The notes beneath the pieces are model-generated. The model worked only from the letters and a program-made list of their open reading frames with translations. It ran no database searches and was not told the origin of the DNA. The position numbers and the translations under genes are program-made. A stretch of 6,788 bases of DNA from Pseudomonadota bacterium (GTDB lineage: Bacteria; Myxococcota; Polyangia; GCA-2747355; JACKDQ01), in contig JAUVBO010000144.1 of NCBI GenBank assembly GCA_030591195.1, positions 1 to 6,788 on the forward strand. The letters run 5' to 3'. Positions within the stretch are counted from its first letter, which is position 1. Each line of letters starts with the position of its first letter. Shown one piece after another: positions 1 through 6,623 of the stretch.

Positions 1-774
1 CTCGGCCCAGAGGTGCTCGACGTCGGCCTTCAGCGAGGGATCGTCCGCCATGGCGAGGACGATCGGCAGGCTCGCCTCGCGGTTCATCAGGTCCGAGTAG
101 CGATCCTTGCCCATCTGCTCGCCGATCAGATCGAGCAGATCATCGGCGAGCTGGAAGGCGACGCCGAGCCGCAGACCGCAGCCGTCGAAGCACTCGACCG
201 CCCGGGAGTCATCGGCGAGGTTGCCGACCGACCGGCCGGCCCAGGCGAACAGCCGCCCGGTCTTGCCCTCGGCGATGGCGCGCCACTGCGCCTCTGTCAG
301 ATCGATCTGGTTGCGCGCCTCGACCTCGGCGATCGCCGCCCGGGTCATCGCCGCGATCGTCTCCACCGCCTCGGTGGTCAGCCGCGCCGGGTGCCGGTTC
401 ATCTGGGCCAGGGCCTGCGTTAGCAGCAGGTCGCCGGCGAGGACCGCCACCGTGTTGCCCCAGGCGACGTTGACCGTCGGCTTGGCCCGGCGGGTGGTGC
501 CCTGATCGATCACGTCGTCGTGGAGCAAGCTGCCCGCGTGGATCATCTCACAGCTGACGCCGACGTCGAGGAGGGCGGCCTCGGAGATCCGCTGCTCCAG
601 GCATCGGGCGAAGGCCCAGACCAGGCGCGGCCGGACGCGCTTGCCGCCGCCAAGGCAGAGGTGGCCAGCGGCCGCCGCGAGCAGCGGTTGATCGAGCCGG
701 CCGATCGCTTGCCTGAGCGTCACCTCCGTCTGCTCGAGGAACGCCGTGTAGCTCTCGGGGGACGACGAATTCAT
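1..774 (-). CDS. Trans-long-chain polyprenyl synthetase (isoprenyl diphosphate synthase), C-terminus cut by window edge
   Basis: It condenses isopentenyl diphosphate onto an allylic diphosphate in the cytoplasm, probably making the side chain of a respiratory quinone. The 258 visible codons carry the family motifs in order: GGGKRVRPRL (42-51), the first Asp-rich motif LLHDDVID (D86, D87, D90), the GKTG motif (K171, T172), and FQLADDLLD (F207, Q208, D211, D212, D215). The residues four and five before the first Asp motif are Ser82 and Gly81, both small, which in this family goes with long products (inference). The stretch after the second motif, GKDRYSDLMNREASLP (222-237), has Glu where many homologues have Lys before the TLP-like turn. 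About 60 residues are missing past the left edge. ATG at 774 is chosen because it gives a normal N-terminus; its ribosome site (AACAGG, close to the ATG) is poor. The frame stays open upstream. It lies 74 bp after the propeller gene with no visible promoter, so it is probably co-transcribed. Exact chain length cannot be read from this. Confidence 0.95.
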   Translation of the reverse strand, partial: MNSSSPESYTAFLEQTEVTLRQAIGRLDQPLLAAAAGHLCLGGGKRVRPRLVWAFARCLEQRISEAALLDVGVSCEMIHAGSLLHDDVIDQGTTRRAKPTVNVAWGNTVAVLAGDLLLTQALAQMNRHPARLTTEAVETIAAMTRAAIAEVEARNQIDLTEAQWRAIAEGKTGRLFAWAGRSVGNLADDSRAVECFDGCGLRLGVAFQLADDLLDLIGEQMGKDRYSDLMNREASLPIVLAMADDPSLKADVEHLWAE

Positions 775-848
775 CAGCCTGTTCGTAGTGCATCCGCGAG
801 GCCCGGTCAAGCGGCCCGAATACCCGTCATCGCTTCCGTCTCGCGGGT

Positions 849-2906
849 CTAGCGGCTGAAGCGCACTCGGGAGACACCGACGTTGTTGGCACTGTCGCGC
901 GCCCGCACGGTCAGCACGTGGCGTCCCGGCGCCAGATCCCGTGGCAGGCGGATGCGGAACCGCTCGGCCGGGCTGTCGTAGATCCCGTCGCCGGCGTCCA
1001 CCGAGCGCCATGGGTCGCCGTCGATGGCGAAGGCGATCTGCTTGATCTCGCTGTACGAGTCACGGGCCGTGCCGCTGGCCCACGGGTAGCGGGCGGTGAG
1101 GCCGATCAGCACCGGCCGGCGGTTGTCGACCAGCAGGGGCGCCGAGATGCGGCGGCCCTGCAGAGTCGAGGTCTGGCCGTTGGCCGCCTCGTCCGAGGCC
1201 ACGACCTTGATCCGGTAGCGGCCATCGGGAACCTGCTCGGTGTCCCACTCGAACTTGGGCTTGGTGATCGGCTTGGGGGTCTTGATCGCATGCCACGAGA
1301 CCCCCGTCTCCTCGCGGTAGAACAGCCTGTAGCGCAGCTCGTCCTTGTCCGGGTTCTTGACCTTCCACTTGATCTCGATCAGGACCGTCCGCGCCTTGGT
1401 CTTCTTGTTCACCTTGCGCTTGAAGGTCACCTCCGTGACTCGCGCGCGCTGGTTGAGCGGCCGGTAGAAGGCGGTGAAGCTCCGCAGCACCGCCTTCGCG
1501 TCGATCCACTCGGCCTTGATCTGCAGGTAGCGCGCCGGGGAGCTGCGAAGTCGGACCCGTCGCCGGCCCTGGGGTTGGGTCGGCCGCCAGTCACTCCAGG
1601 TCTTGTCCGGCTTCGCGGTGTTGCCGCTGCGCGACAGCAGCCGCAGGCGGCCGCCGGTGGCGTGGTAGCTGAGGGCGCCGAAGCGAGCTGGGAACTTGGC
1701 GTCGAAGACCTGGCTCAGGTAGGCCGGGGTCTTGGCGTGCTCGTCCAGGCGGTAGATCGCGCCGGCGTCACCGGTGGCGAGGTACCGTGTCTTGCCGCTG
1801 ACCGCCAGCGCCAGCACCTGACGCTCGCGCAGGTCGAAGGCGGTCAGCACCCGCCGGTCGCGTCGGACCAGGTAGACCTTGCCCCCGGTGCCGTCGGCGG
1901 CCCAGACCTGCCCGTTGTCGTCGAGGGCCAGGTCGGTGAAGTAGCCCTTGGGCAGTGACAGCAGCTCCTCCACCCGCCCCTGACGGTCGATCCGGTAGAG
2001 CGCGCCCTTGCCGACCTTGGCGCCGGGCCGCAGCTCGGTCTGGCGGAACGGCTTCTTGGCTGTCTTGGTCTTGGTCATCGCCGTGCCGCCCTCGCCTTTC
2101 TTCGGGCGGTCGTAGCGCGGCAGACCCGAGGTCTTGAGCGGGAACTTGTTGACCACGGCGTAGATCGTACCGCCGCGGGTCACCACCACGTCCCGCAGCT
2201 CGTTGGCGTTGAAGTCGTGCACTGCCTCGGCCCGTCCGTCGGGCGAGACGCGGTAGAGGATCGCCTTGTCGCTCCCGCCGACGAGCAAGCGCCCGCGCCG
2301 ATCGGGAACCAGGCAGAGCAGGTGTGCCTCGCCCGGATCGAAGATCACCTTCGGCTTGCCGCCGGCAGCCGGGATGGCGAACAGCTTGCCCGGCGAGCCG
2401 CTCGCGGCGTAGATCCGCTTCGCCGCGGCGTCGTAGTGCAGGGCCCAGATGTGCTCGGTGGGGAGCTTGGCCAGCTGGGTCCACTTGCCGCTCTTCGGGT
2501 CGACCGACAGCACCCTGGCGTCGGGCATCGTCCCGGCGATCAGCTTGCCGCCAGGCCCGACGGCGAGCGTGGTGACCAGCGTCGTCTTCAGGTCGGCCAC
2601 CACTCGGACCTTGTCGCCCTCGACCGCGATCAGCTGGCCCGGATCGCCGGTGCCGAAGTACACCGTGCCGGCGCGGTCGCGGGCGAAGGACCAGAGCATC
2701 GGCCAGTCGACGCCGGTGAGGGCGGTGGCGCTGTAGCCGACCTGGACCTCGCCCTCCGACGAGACGAGCGTGCCGGCCGGCTTGCCCTTGTCGAAGTCGG
2801 CGAAGGTCGAGGCCTTGAAGGTGTCGGTCGATACCGCAGCAGCCGGCATGGCGAGCAGCAGCGCGGCAGCGATCAGGGTACGCAGGGTGCGGGGGAGGGT
2901 GCTCAC
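849..2906 (-). CDS. Secreted seven-bladed beta-propeller protein with C-terminal beta-sandwich domains
   Basis: 685 residues of unknown specific function. Residues 1-24 form a signal peptide (Arg6 and Arg9, hydrophobic 11-20, AAA at 22-24), so it acts outside the cytoplasm. Seven propeller-like repeats of the form 'G.(V/I)Y.GTG.PG.L..V' can be traced at about 75-100, 116-141, 157-184, 200-226, 240-312, 326-352 and 368-392. The fifth is interrupted by a Lys/Thr/Gly-rich insert (about 255-298). Then follow SRSGNT..PD.TWSDW (425-440) and a PARYLQIKAEW segment (457-467), a pattern I remember from other bacterial propeller proteins, and two Ig/fibronectin-like stretches (about 486-590 and 595-685, ending with RARDSANN). 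No catalytic residues are recognisable, so binding or scaffolding is the likely role. The start is GTG at 2906, supported by GAGG 7 nt upstream. It begins 14 bp after the S55 protein gene, so the two are probably translated together and functionally linked. Confidence 0.93.
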   Translation of the reverse strand: MSTLPRTLRTLIAAALLLAMPAAAVSTDTFKASTFADFDKGKPAGTLVSSEGEVQVGYSATALTGVDWPMLWSFARDRAGTVYFGTGDPGQLIAVEGDKVRVVADLKTTLVTTLAVGPGGKLIAGTMPDARVLSVDPKSGKWTQLAKLPTEHIWALHYDAAAKRIYAASGSPGKLFAIPAAGGKPKVIFDPGEAHLLCLVPDRRGRLLVGGSDKAILYRVSPDGRAEAVHDFNANELRDVVVTRGGTIYAVVNKFPLKTSGLPRYDRPKKGEGGTAMTKTKTAKKPFRQTELRPGAKVGKGALYRIDRQGRVEELLSLPKGYFTDLALDDNGQVWAADGTGGKVYLVRRDRRVLTAFDLRERQVLALAVSGKTRYLATGDAGAIYRLDEHAKTPAYLSQVFDAKFPARFGALSYHATGGRLRLLSRSGNTAKPDKTWSDWRPTQPQGRRRVRLRSSPARYLQIKAEWIDAKAVLRSFTAFYRPLNQRARVTEVTFKRKVNKKTKARTVLIEIKWKVKNPDKDELRYRLFYREETGVSWHAIKTPKPITKPKFEWDTEQVPDGRYRIKVVASDEAANGQTSTLQGRRISAPLLVDNRRPVLIGLTARYPWASGTARDSYSEIKQIAFAIDGDPWRSVDAGDGIYDSPAERFRIRLPRDLAPGRHVLTVRARDSANNVGVSRVRFSR

Positions 2907-2913
2907 GATTCAA

Positions 2914-2917
2914 CCTC
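2914..2917 (-). promoter_or_regulatory. Ribosome binding site of the propeller gene
   Basis: On the minus strand GAGG lies 7 nt before GTG 2906, inside the 14-bp gap after the S55 gene stop. It decides for the GTG start, since no ATG fits the signal peptide here. Confidence 0.7.
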
Positions 2918-2920
2918 GGA

Positions 2921-4753
2921 TCAGTCGTTGTCGCTGGCCTTGACGCGGATGCGGAGCTGGCGCTTGCCGGTGACGACGCGCCGGGTGCCGTGCACGCGCC
3001 GGGTGAATGCCTTGAAGGCCGACATCTGGTGGACCCTGGAGGCGGTGTTGAGCGAGTCGAGCACCGATGGGGGTAGGTCACGGATCACCCGCCCGCCGAT
3101 CTTCACGCCCTTGCTCGGCTTGTAGAGGCTGATCACCACCGAGCGGCCGGGGTAGGAGGCCTTGAGATTGCGAACCAGCTGTCTGACGTTGCGCGGCGGG
3201 GCGACCACCGGCCGGACCGCCCGTCCGCTGGCGGCTTCGAGCGTCAGCACCGAGCCGGCGAGCGAGCTCGGGATCTCGATCGGGTAGGTCTTCTCGAACT
3301 CGGGGCCGGCATAGGGGCGGAAGACGACCCTCAGGTTGACCCGCGCGCCCGCGGCGACGAAGTTGGAGCCGACCCTCAGCCCGACGATCTGCACCGCGTG
3401 GCCGCCGAAGGCCTCGTCGAGCTTGACGTCGACGCGCTCGATCTCCACCCGCTCGTAGTTGTTGCGGAGCAGCACCCCGAGCGCCGACAGGCCCCGCGAG
3501 GAGAAGACGGCCGCTCGGCGGACGCCAGCGGGGCTGTAGCCGGTGTCGCGAATCTTCAGCTGGGGCAGACCCTTGGAAGTGATCCGGGTCTCCATGTTCC
3601 AGGTCGCGTGATCGACGTCGGAGAGGGCCTCGGACAGAGCGCTGGACAGGACCATGCTCGCCAGCGAGCTGGTGAGCAGCCGGTGGCGGGCGAGCTGGAC
3701 CTTGTAGGTGTGGGTCTGTCCCTGGCCCCGGGCGACGACGGTCATCGGCACCGTCGACAGCCGGCGAGAGGTGTCGACCTGGATCGCCGGCTGGCGGTCC
3801 TGGACCAGCGCGCCGAGGACCCGTGCCGGGGTGCTGAGCTTGAACGAGCGGGCGACGTTGGCCAGCGTGTGGTTGATCCGGGCGCTGACCGCTGGCAGGT
3901 AGATCTCGCCGGCATTGAAGGCGCTGTGACCGAAGGCGAGCACGTCCTTGCCGCGGACCCAGGTCACCGTGCCGGTGCCGGCCATCGACACGTCGCCGCT
4001 CACCAGCTGCATGCCGATCGCCCCGCCCGGCTTGAAGCTCGTCGGGCCCTCGGCGCGACCGGTACCGCCGCCCTGGACTGGCTCGAAGCCGTAGCGGCCG
4101 AAGGCCTGGCGTACGTCGACGAAGGTCTCGGGGGCGAGGCCGGCGACGTTGAGCGGCACGCTGACCCGAGTCAGCGCGGCGCGGGCAGCGCCACCGCGCC
4201 GCGAGGCGTCGGCCCGGGGGCGGCGCGGCAGACCCACCTTCCAGAACCGGTCGCGGCGCGAGAGGCTCCTCAGCGCCAGCCGGTCGAGGGGACGGCGACG
4301 CCAGGCGGCGCTGGCGAGCTTCTCCGGGCCTCGCAGCCGGCGCTTGAGCATCCCGAGCATGTTGCCGATCGGCGTGATGCCGGCGATCGGCTCCTTGGCG
4401 AAGCGCCAGCCGTAGGCCAGCGCGCCGACGAGCTTGCCGTCGATGAAGATCGGGCTGCCGCTCATGCCGCCGACGACGTTGGTCTGGCGCAGTCGTGGGT
4501 GGTCGATCTTCATCAGGATGATGTCCTGCTTCGGCAGGAAGTTCTTCATCACCGCGATCACGCGCACCTTGAAGCGCTCGATCTTGAAACCGCTGAAGAC
4601 GGTCAACCCATAGCCGGTCTGGCCTGGGCGGATCTGATCCACCGGCATCGTCTCCACCGGTGTCTCGGCCGCGGCCCGATCGTTGGCGAGCGACAGGACG
4701 GTACAGATCACCAGGGCCAGGCAGGACCGTGCCCTGAACGCGCGAGGAGCCAT
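2921..4753 (-). CDS. Secreted SpoIVB-like S55 family peptidase domain protein
   Basis: 610 residues. Residues 1-29 look like a signal peptide (hydrophobic 11-23, then RAAA-E), so the protein is exported. Residues 36-135 hold the family's hallmark: IRPGQTGYGLTVFSG (41-55), then GGMSGSPIFIDGKLVGALAYGW (95-116) with the predicted nucleophile Ser98, then TPIGNML. After an Arg-rich linker (about 137-193) come GDVSMAGTGTVTW (253-265) and VLAFGHSAFNAGEIYLP (271-287), whose His276 is the likely partner of Ser98, and SFKLSTPARVLGALVQDRQPAI (303-324). The C-terminal third is beta-rich and resembles the tail of large S55 proteins in Acidobacteria and deltaproteobacteria (from memory). In Bacillus SpoIVB the His precedes the Ser; here the order is reversed. 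Proteolytic activity is inferred, and the substrate is unknown. ATG 4753 has AGAGGGA just upstream and a sigma-70-like promoter. It is the first gene of the unit with the propeller protein and prenyl synthase. Confidence 0.94.
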   Translation of the reverse strand: MAPRAFRARSCLALVICTVLSLANDRAAAETPVETMPVDQIRPGQTGYGLTVFSGFKIERFKVRVIAVMKNFLPKQDIILMKIDHPRLRQTNVVGGMSGSPIFIDGKLVGALAYGWRFAKEPIAGITPIGNMLGMLKRRLRGPEKLASAAWRRRPLDRLALRSLSRRDRFWKVGLPRRPRADASRRGGAARAALTRVSVPLNVAGLAPETFVDVRQAFGRYGFEPVQGGGTGRAEGPTSFKPGGAIGMQLVSGDVSMAGTGTVTWVRGKDVLAFGHSAFNAGEIYLPAVSARINHTLANVARSFKLSTPARVLGALVQDRQPAIQVDTSRRLSTVPMTVVARGQGQTHTYKVQLARHRLLTSSLASMVLSSALSEALSDVDHATWNMETRITSKGLPQLKIRDTGYSPAGVRRAAVFSSRGLSALGVLLRNNYERVEIERVDVKLDEAFGGHAVQIVGLRVGSNFVAAGARVNLRVVFRPYAGPEFEKTYPIEIPSSLAGSVLTLEAASGRAVRPVVAPPRNVRQLVRNLKASYPGRSVVISLYKPSKGVKIGGRVIRDLPPSVLDSLNTASRVHQMSAFKAFTRRVHGTRRVVTGKRQLRIRVKASDND

Positions 4754-4757
4754 CTCG

Positions 4758-4764
4758 TCCCTCT
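4758..4764 (-). promoter_or_regulatory. Ribosome binding site of the S55 protein gene
   Basis: AGAGGGA on the minus strand ends 4 nt before ATG 4753. It is the best Shine-Dalgarno match in the window and supports this start. Confidence 0.7.
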
Positions 4765-4790
4765 ATTCAGCGGTTCAACAGGATCAACAG

Positions 4791-4819
4791 AGAATAGGGG
4801 CCACGCCCGTGTCTGTCAA
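4791..4819 (-). promoter_or_regulatory. Sigma-70-type promoter of the S55/propeller/prenyl synthase unit
   Basis: On the minus strand a perfect -35 TTGACA (4819-4814) is followed after exactly 17 bp by TATTCT (4796-4791), which matches TATAAT at four of six positions. Transcription would start near 4784 and give a leader of about 30 nt before ATG 4753. Such a match by chance is improbable in DNA this GC-rich, and it sits in a 95-bp gap between genes at the right distance. No clear operator was seen beside it. Confidence 0.75.
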
Positions 4820-4848
4820 TTTGGTCGGCAGCGGAAGAATCGTGGATC

Positions 4849-5745
4849 TTAGCGGAAACACACCTGGTTACAGCCGGCGTTCGTGGCCTGGTCGCGGCGC
4901 GCCTCGCACAGCGCGAGCAGATCATGTGGCGCCGTGCGGTCGCCGTGGGTCACCGCCACGCCGAGGGAGACCGTGGGCTGAATGCGGGTCCGCCCGAAGT
5001 GATAGGGCTGGCTCCCCACCTGGCTGCGGATCCGCTCGGCGACGATGCGGGCGCCCTCGATGTCGGTGTGGGGCATCAGCACCAGGGTGTTCTCGAGGTC
5101 CGGTGTGGTCGACAAGTCGATCTCGCGCACGCACGAGCGAATCGCTGTCGACAGGGCCGGTCGCAGCTGCTCCTCGAGCACCTGGGCCCAGGCGCGGGTG
5201 ATGTTCTTCGGCAGCGGGTCGACCCGGATCGCCAGCACCGACAGCGGGAAGCCGTAGCGGTTGGCGCGGCGGACCTCGAGGCCGAGGAAGCGCTGGAACA
5301 TCTCGGCGCTGACCATGCTCAGCCGCTGGCCGGGCTGGTCGAGCAGGTCGGCGGAGGCGGTCCTGCGCAGCAGGGGGCGCAGGCGCAGCATCGCGCGGAC
5401 GCAGAAATGCAGCTGGGGCACCTTCATCGGGCGAATGACGTAGTTGTCCGCCCCGCACTGTTGGGCCAAGACTGCGAATTGCGGCAGCTCGCCGACGTTC
5501 ATCAGCACCACCGGAACGCTCGGATCGATCTGCTTTGCCTCGGCGCAGACGTCGGCGCCGGAGACCTCGGGCAGGTCGATGTTCAGCAGGGCCCCGTCCG
5601 GGCGCTGGGACTCGAAGCTCGCCAGCGCTTGGTTGCCCCGCTCTGCGGTCTGGATCCCGACGCCGATCTGCGACAGCACGCCGCGGGCCTGCTCGAGGAA
5701 CTTGATGTTGCGGTCGGCGACGAGGATTCGCCGTTGGGAGGCCAT
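4849..5745 (-). CDS. Degenerate receiver plus degenerate GGDEF domain protein (PleD-like, non-catalytic)
   Basis: 298 residues from ATG 5745; numbering here counts from the alternative GTG at 5757, four residues earlier. The ATG is preferred because GGTGG lies 8 nt upstream and the receiver strand ILVADRN begins soon after. Residues 10-125 have a receiver fold, but the phospho-acceptor Asp is Asn59 (ALLNIDLPEVSG), the acidic pair is Asp15-Arg16, the Thr/Ser is Asn87 and the conserved Lys is Arg109. Residues 140-302 align with GGDEF domains: LEVRRANRYGFPLSVLAIRVD (the first Asp of the metal-binding DxD is Arg178), REIDLSTTPDLENTLVLMP (211-229), and PTVSLGVAV (261-269). The GG(D/E)EF signature reads DLENT, so diguanylate cyclase activity is very unlikely, yet the inhibitory-site motif RxxD (R211, D214) is intact at the normal spacing. 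A cytoplasmic c-di-GMP-binding or docking role is inferred. The 106-bp gap upstream shows no convincing promoter or terminator hairpin. Confidence 0.9.
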   Translation of the reverse strand: MASQRRILVADRNIKFLEQARGVLSQIGVGIQTAERGNQALASFESQRPDGALLNIDLPEVSGADVCAEAKQIDPSVPVVLMNVGELPQFAVLAQQCGADNYVIRPMKVPQLHFCVRAMLRLRPLLRRTASADLLDQPGQRLSMVSAEMFQRFLGLEVRRANRYGFPLSVLAIRVDPLPKNITRAWAQVLEEQLRPALSTAIRSCVREIDLSTTPDLENTLVLMPHTDIEGARIVAERIRSQVGSQPYHFGRTRIQPTVSLGVAVTHGDRTAPHDLLALCEARRDQATNAGCNQVCFR

Positions 5746-5851
5746 TGGCTGCACCACCGATTCTGCCCAAGGAAGCAGCTACTGTCGCACAAAACCAGAG
5801 GCGCAAGAACAAAGAAAGCTGGCGTGCGGCGGGCGAGGGCGCGGCGGGGGG

Positions 5852-6436
5852 CTACTGGATTACGCAGACGTCGCAGCCGTTGGAGGCTCCGGCGCACTGC
5901 TGTCCGGGGGCGCAGCCGTACTCGCAGAGCTTCATGCAGCGGGCCTTGGCCTCGTTGACGTTGATGCAGAGCATGCCGGCCTGGCACAGGGCGCCGTCGG
6001 CGTCCGGCCCGCAGAGCTCGCCGAGCTTGGCGATGGCTGGGATGCAGGCGTCGGTGAACGAGGAGGCGGGGAGACAGATCTCGTCGGCCGCGCAGCCCGG
6101 TTGCTGTTTCTCATTGCATTGAGCCTGGGTGGTGCACTTGCGGTGACAGACCCCACCGAGGCAGATCGCATCCGCGGTGCACTCGGCGGCGGGGCAAACC
6201 TCGCCCGGGCCAGGGAGCGGGGCGAGCGTGTCGGGCTGGGGCTGGGAGGTTCCGAGGTCTGCCTCCGGCTCAGCGGGCGTGGGCTGGGGCGGCTCGGCGT
6301 CTGCACCGATGGTGCCCGCATCCCCGGACTGGAGCGGCGGGGCGCCAAGGGAGCTCGGCAGGTGGGTGACGTCGCCGGCGCACGCGACGAGGCTGACGAT
6401 CGCTAGGGGTACGAGGCCTGTGGCAGGTGTCAGCAT
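5852..6436 (-). CDS. Cysteine-rich lipoprotein, function unknown
   Basis: 194 residues. The N-terminus is a lipoprotein signal: hydrophobic 8-18 and lipobox LVAC, so Cys19 would be lipidated after signal peptidase II cleavage and the protein anchored in a membrane, facing the periplasm or the surface. Residues 22-80 are a low-complexity tether rich in Pro, Ala, Asp, Glu and Gln. Residues 81-191 contain 18 cysteines spaced 3-11 apart, an even number that suits nine disulfides, in a pattern like the Cys-rich (Dickkopf-N-like) modules common in myxobacterial surface proteins (from memory). No catalytic motif is seen. ATG 6436 is the only start that fits the signal peptide, but it has no good ribosome site (AGG is only 1 nt away) and the region before the hydrophobic core has no Lys or Arg, which is unusual. 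The frame stays open upstream without another start codon nearby. It is probably its own transcription unit or the leader of the receiver/GGDEF gene. Confidence 0.85.
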   Translation of the reverse strand: MLTPATGLVPLAIVSLVACAGDVTHLPSSLGAPPLQSGDAGTIGADAEPPQPTPAEPEADLGTSQPQPDTLAPLPGPGEVCPAAECTADAICLGGVCHRKCTTQAQCNEKQQPGCAADEICLPASSFTDACIPAIAKLGELCGPDADGALCQAGMLCINVNEAKARCMKLCEYGCAPGQQCAGASNGCDVCVIQ

Positions 6437-6540
6437 GCCTGCAGTCTTTGCAGGGCTTGGGCCATCCCTCTTGCGGCCTATTCTGTGATCAGCCCCACTG
6501 AATATTGTTTTGATTTCTTCTCGTGTGCGGTCGTCGCCAG

Positions 6541-6556
6541 GGGGGACCGGTCCCCC
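6541..6556. repeat. Perfect 16-bp palindrome
   Basis: GGGGGACCGGTCCCCC reads the same on both strands and is not extended by its flanks. It lies about 105 bp upstream of the lipoprotein start. It is not followed by a T-run on either strand, so it does not look like an intrinsic terminator. A binding site for a dimeric regulator is possible. Confidence 0.6.
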
Positions 6557-6574
6557 GGTGGTAGGGTCAGTTGT

Positions 6575-6623
6575 CTGCAGTTGCGCGGATTTCTCTCGGA
6601 TATGGCCGCGCAGAACTGCGCAG
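6575..6623. repeat. Imperfect inverted repeat (bulged hairpin) in the spacer
   Basis: The left arm CTGCAGTTGCGCGG (6575-6588) pairs with the right arm CCGCGCAGAACTGCGCAG (6606-6623) over 14 base pairs, with two 2-nt bulges on the right arm and a 17-nt loop. The right arm itself holds a shorter dyad GCGCAG-AA-CTGCGC (6608-6621). No T-run follows on either strand. It could be an RNA structure, an operator pair, or the downstream end of a gene entering from the right. Confidence 0.55.

Noticed and set aside
548..793. 81-codon minus-strand frame starting at ATG 793, just before the prenyl synthase
   Set aside because: It is the prenyl synthase sequence read in a shifted frame; the synthase frame itself is intact, so no frameshift is implied.
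807..830. Seven-codon mini-frame (ATG 830 to TGA 807) before the prenyl synthase, considered as a leader peptide
   Set aside because: It has no attenuator-like structure or run of a single amino acid, and its purine-rich upstream stretch is too close to the ATG.
794..846. 7-bp inverted repeat CCGCGAG/CTCGCGG between the propeller and prenyl synthase genes
   Set aside because: The arms are short and 39 nt apart with no T-run, so it is not a terminator and could easily be chance in GC-rich DNA.
918..1958. Long open frame on the plus strand antisense to the propeller gene
   Set aside because: It is a by-product of high third-position GC on the opposite strand. Its protein is rich in Gly, Val, Arg and Asp without motifs, whereas the minus frame has a signal peptide and repeats.
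1768..3081. 437-codon minus-strand frame overlapping the propeller and S55 genes
   Set aside because: It spans two well-supported genes in a shifted frame and is dominated by Arg, Pro and Gly.
3398..4852. 484-codon open frame on the plus strand antisense to the S55 protein gene
   Set aside because: The sense strand encodes clear S55 motifs and has a promoter and ribosome site; the antisense product is low-complexity with no recognisable domain.
4924..5958. Long plus-strand and alternative minus frames over the receiver/GGDEF gene
   Set aside because: Only the chosen minus frame gives an alignable receiver and GGDEF fold; the others are composition artefacts.
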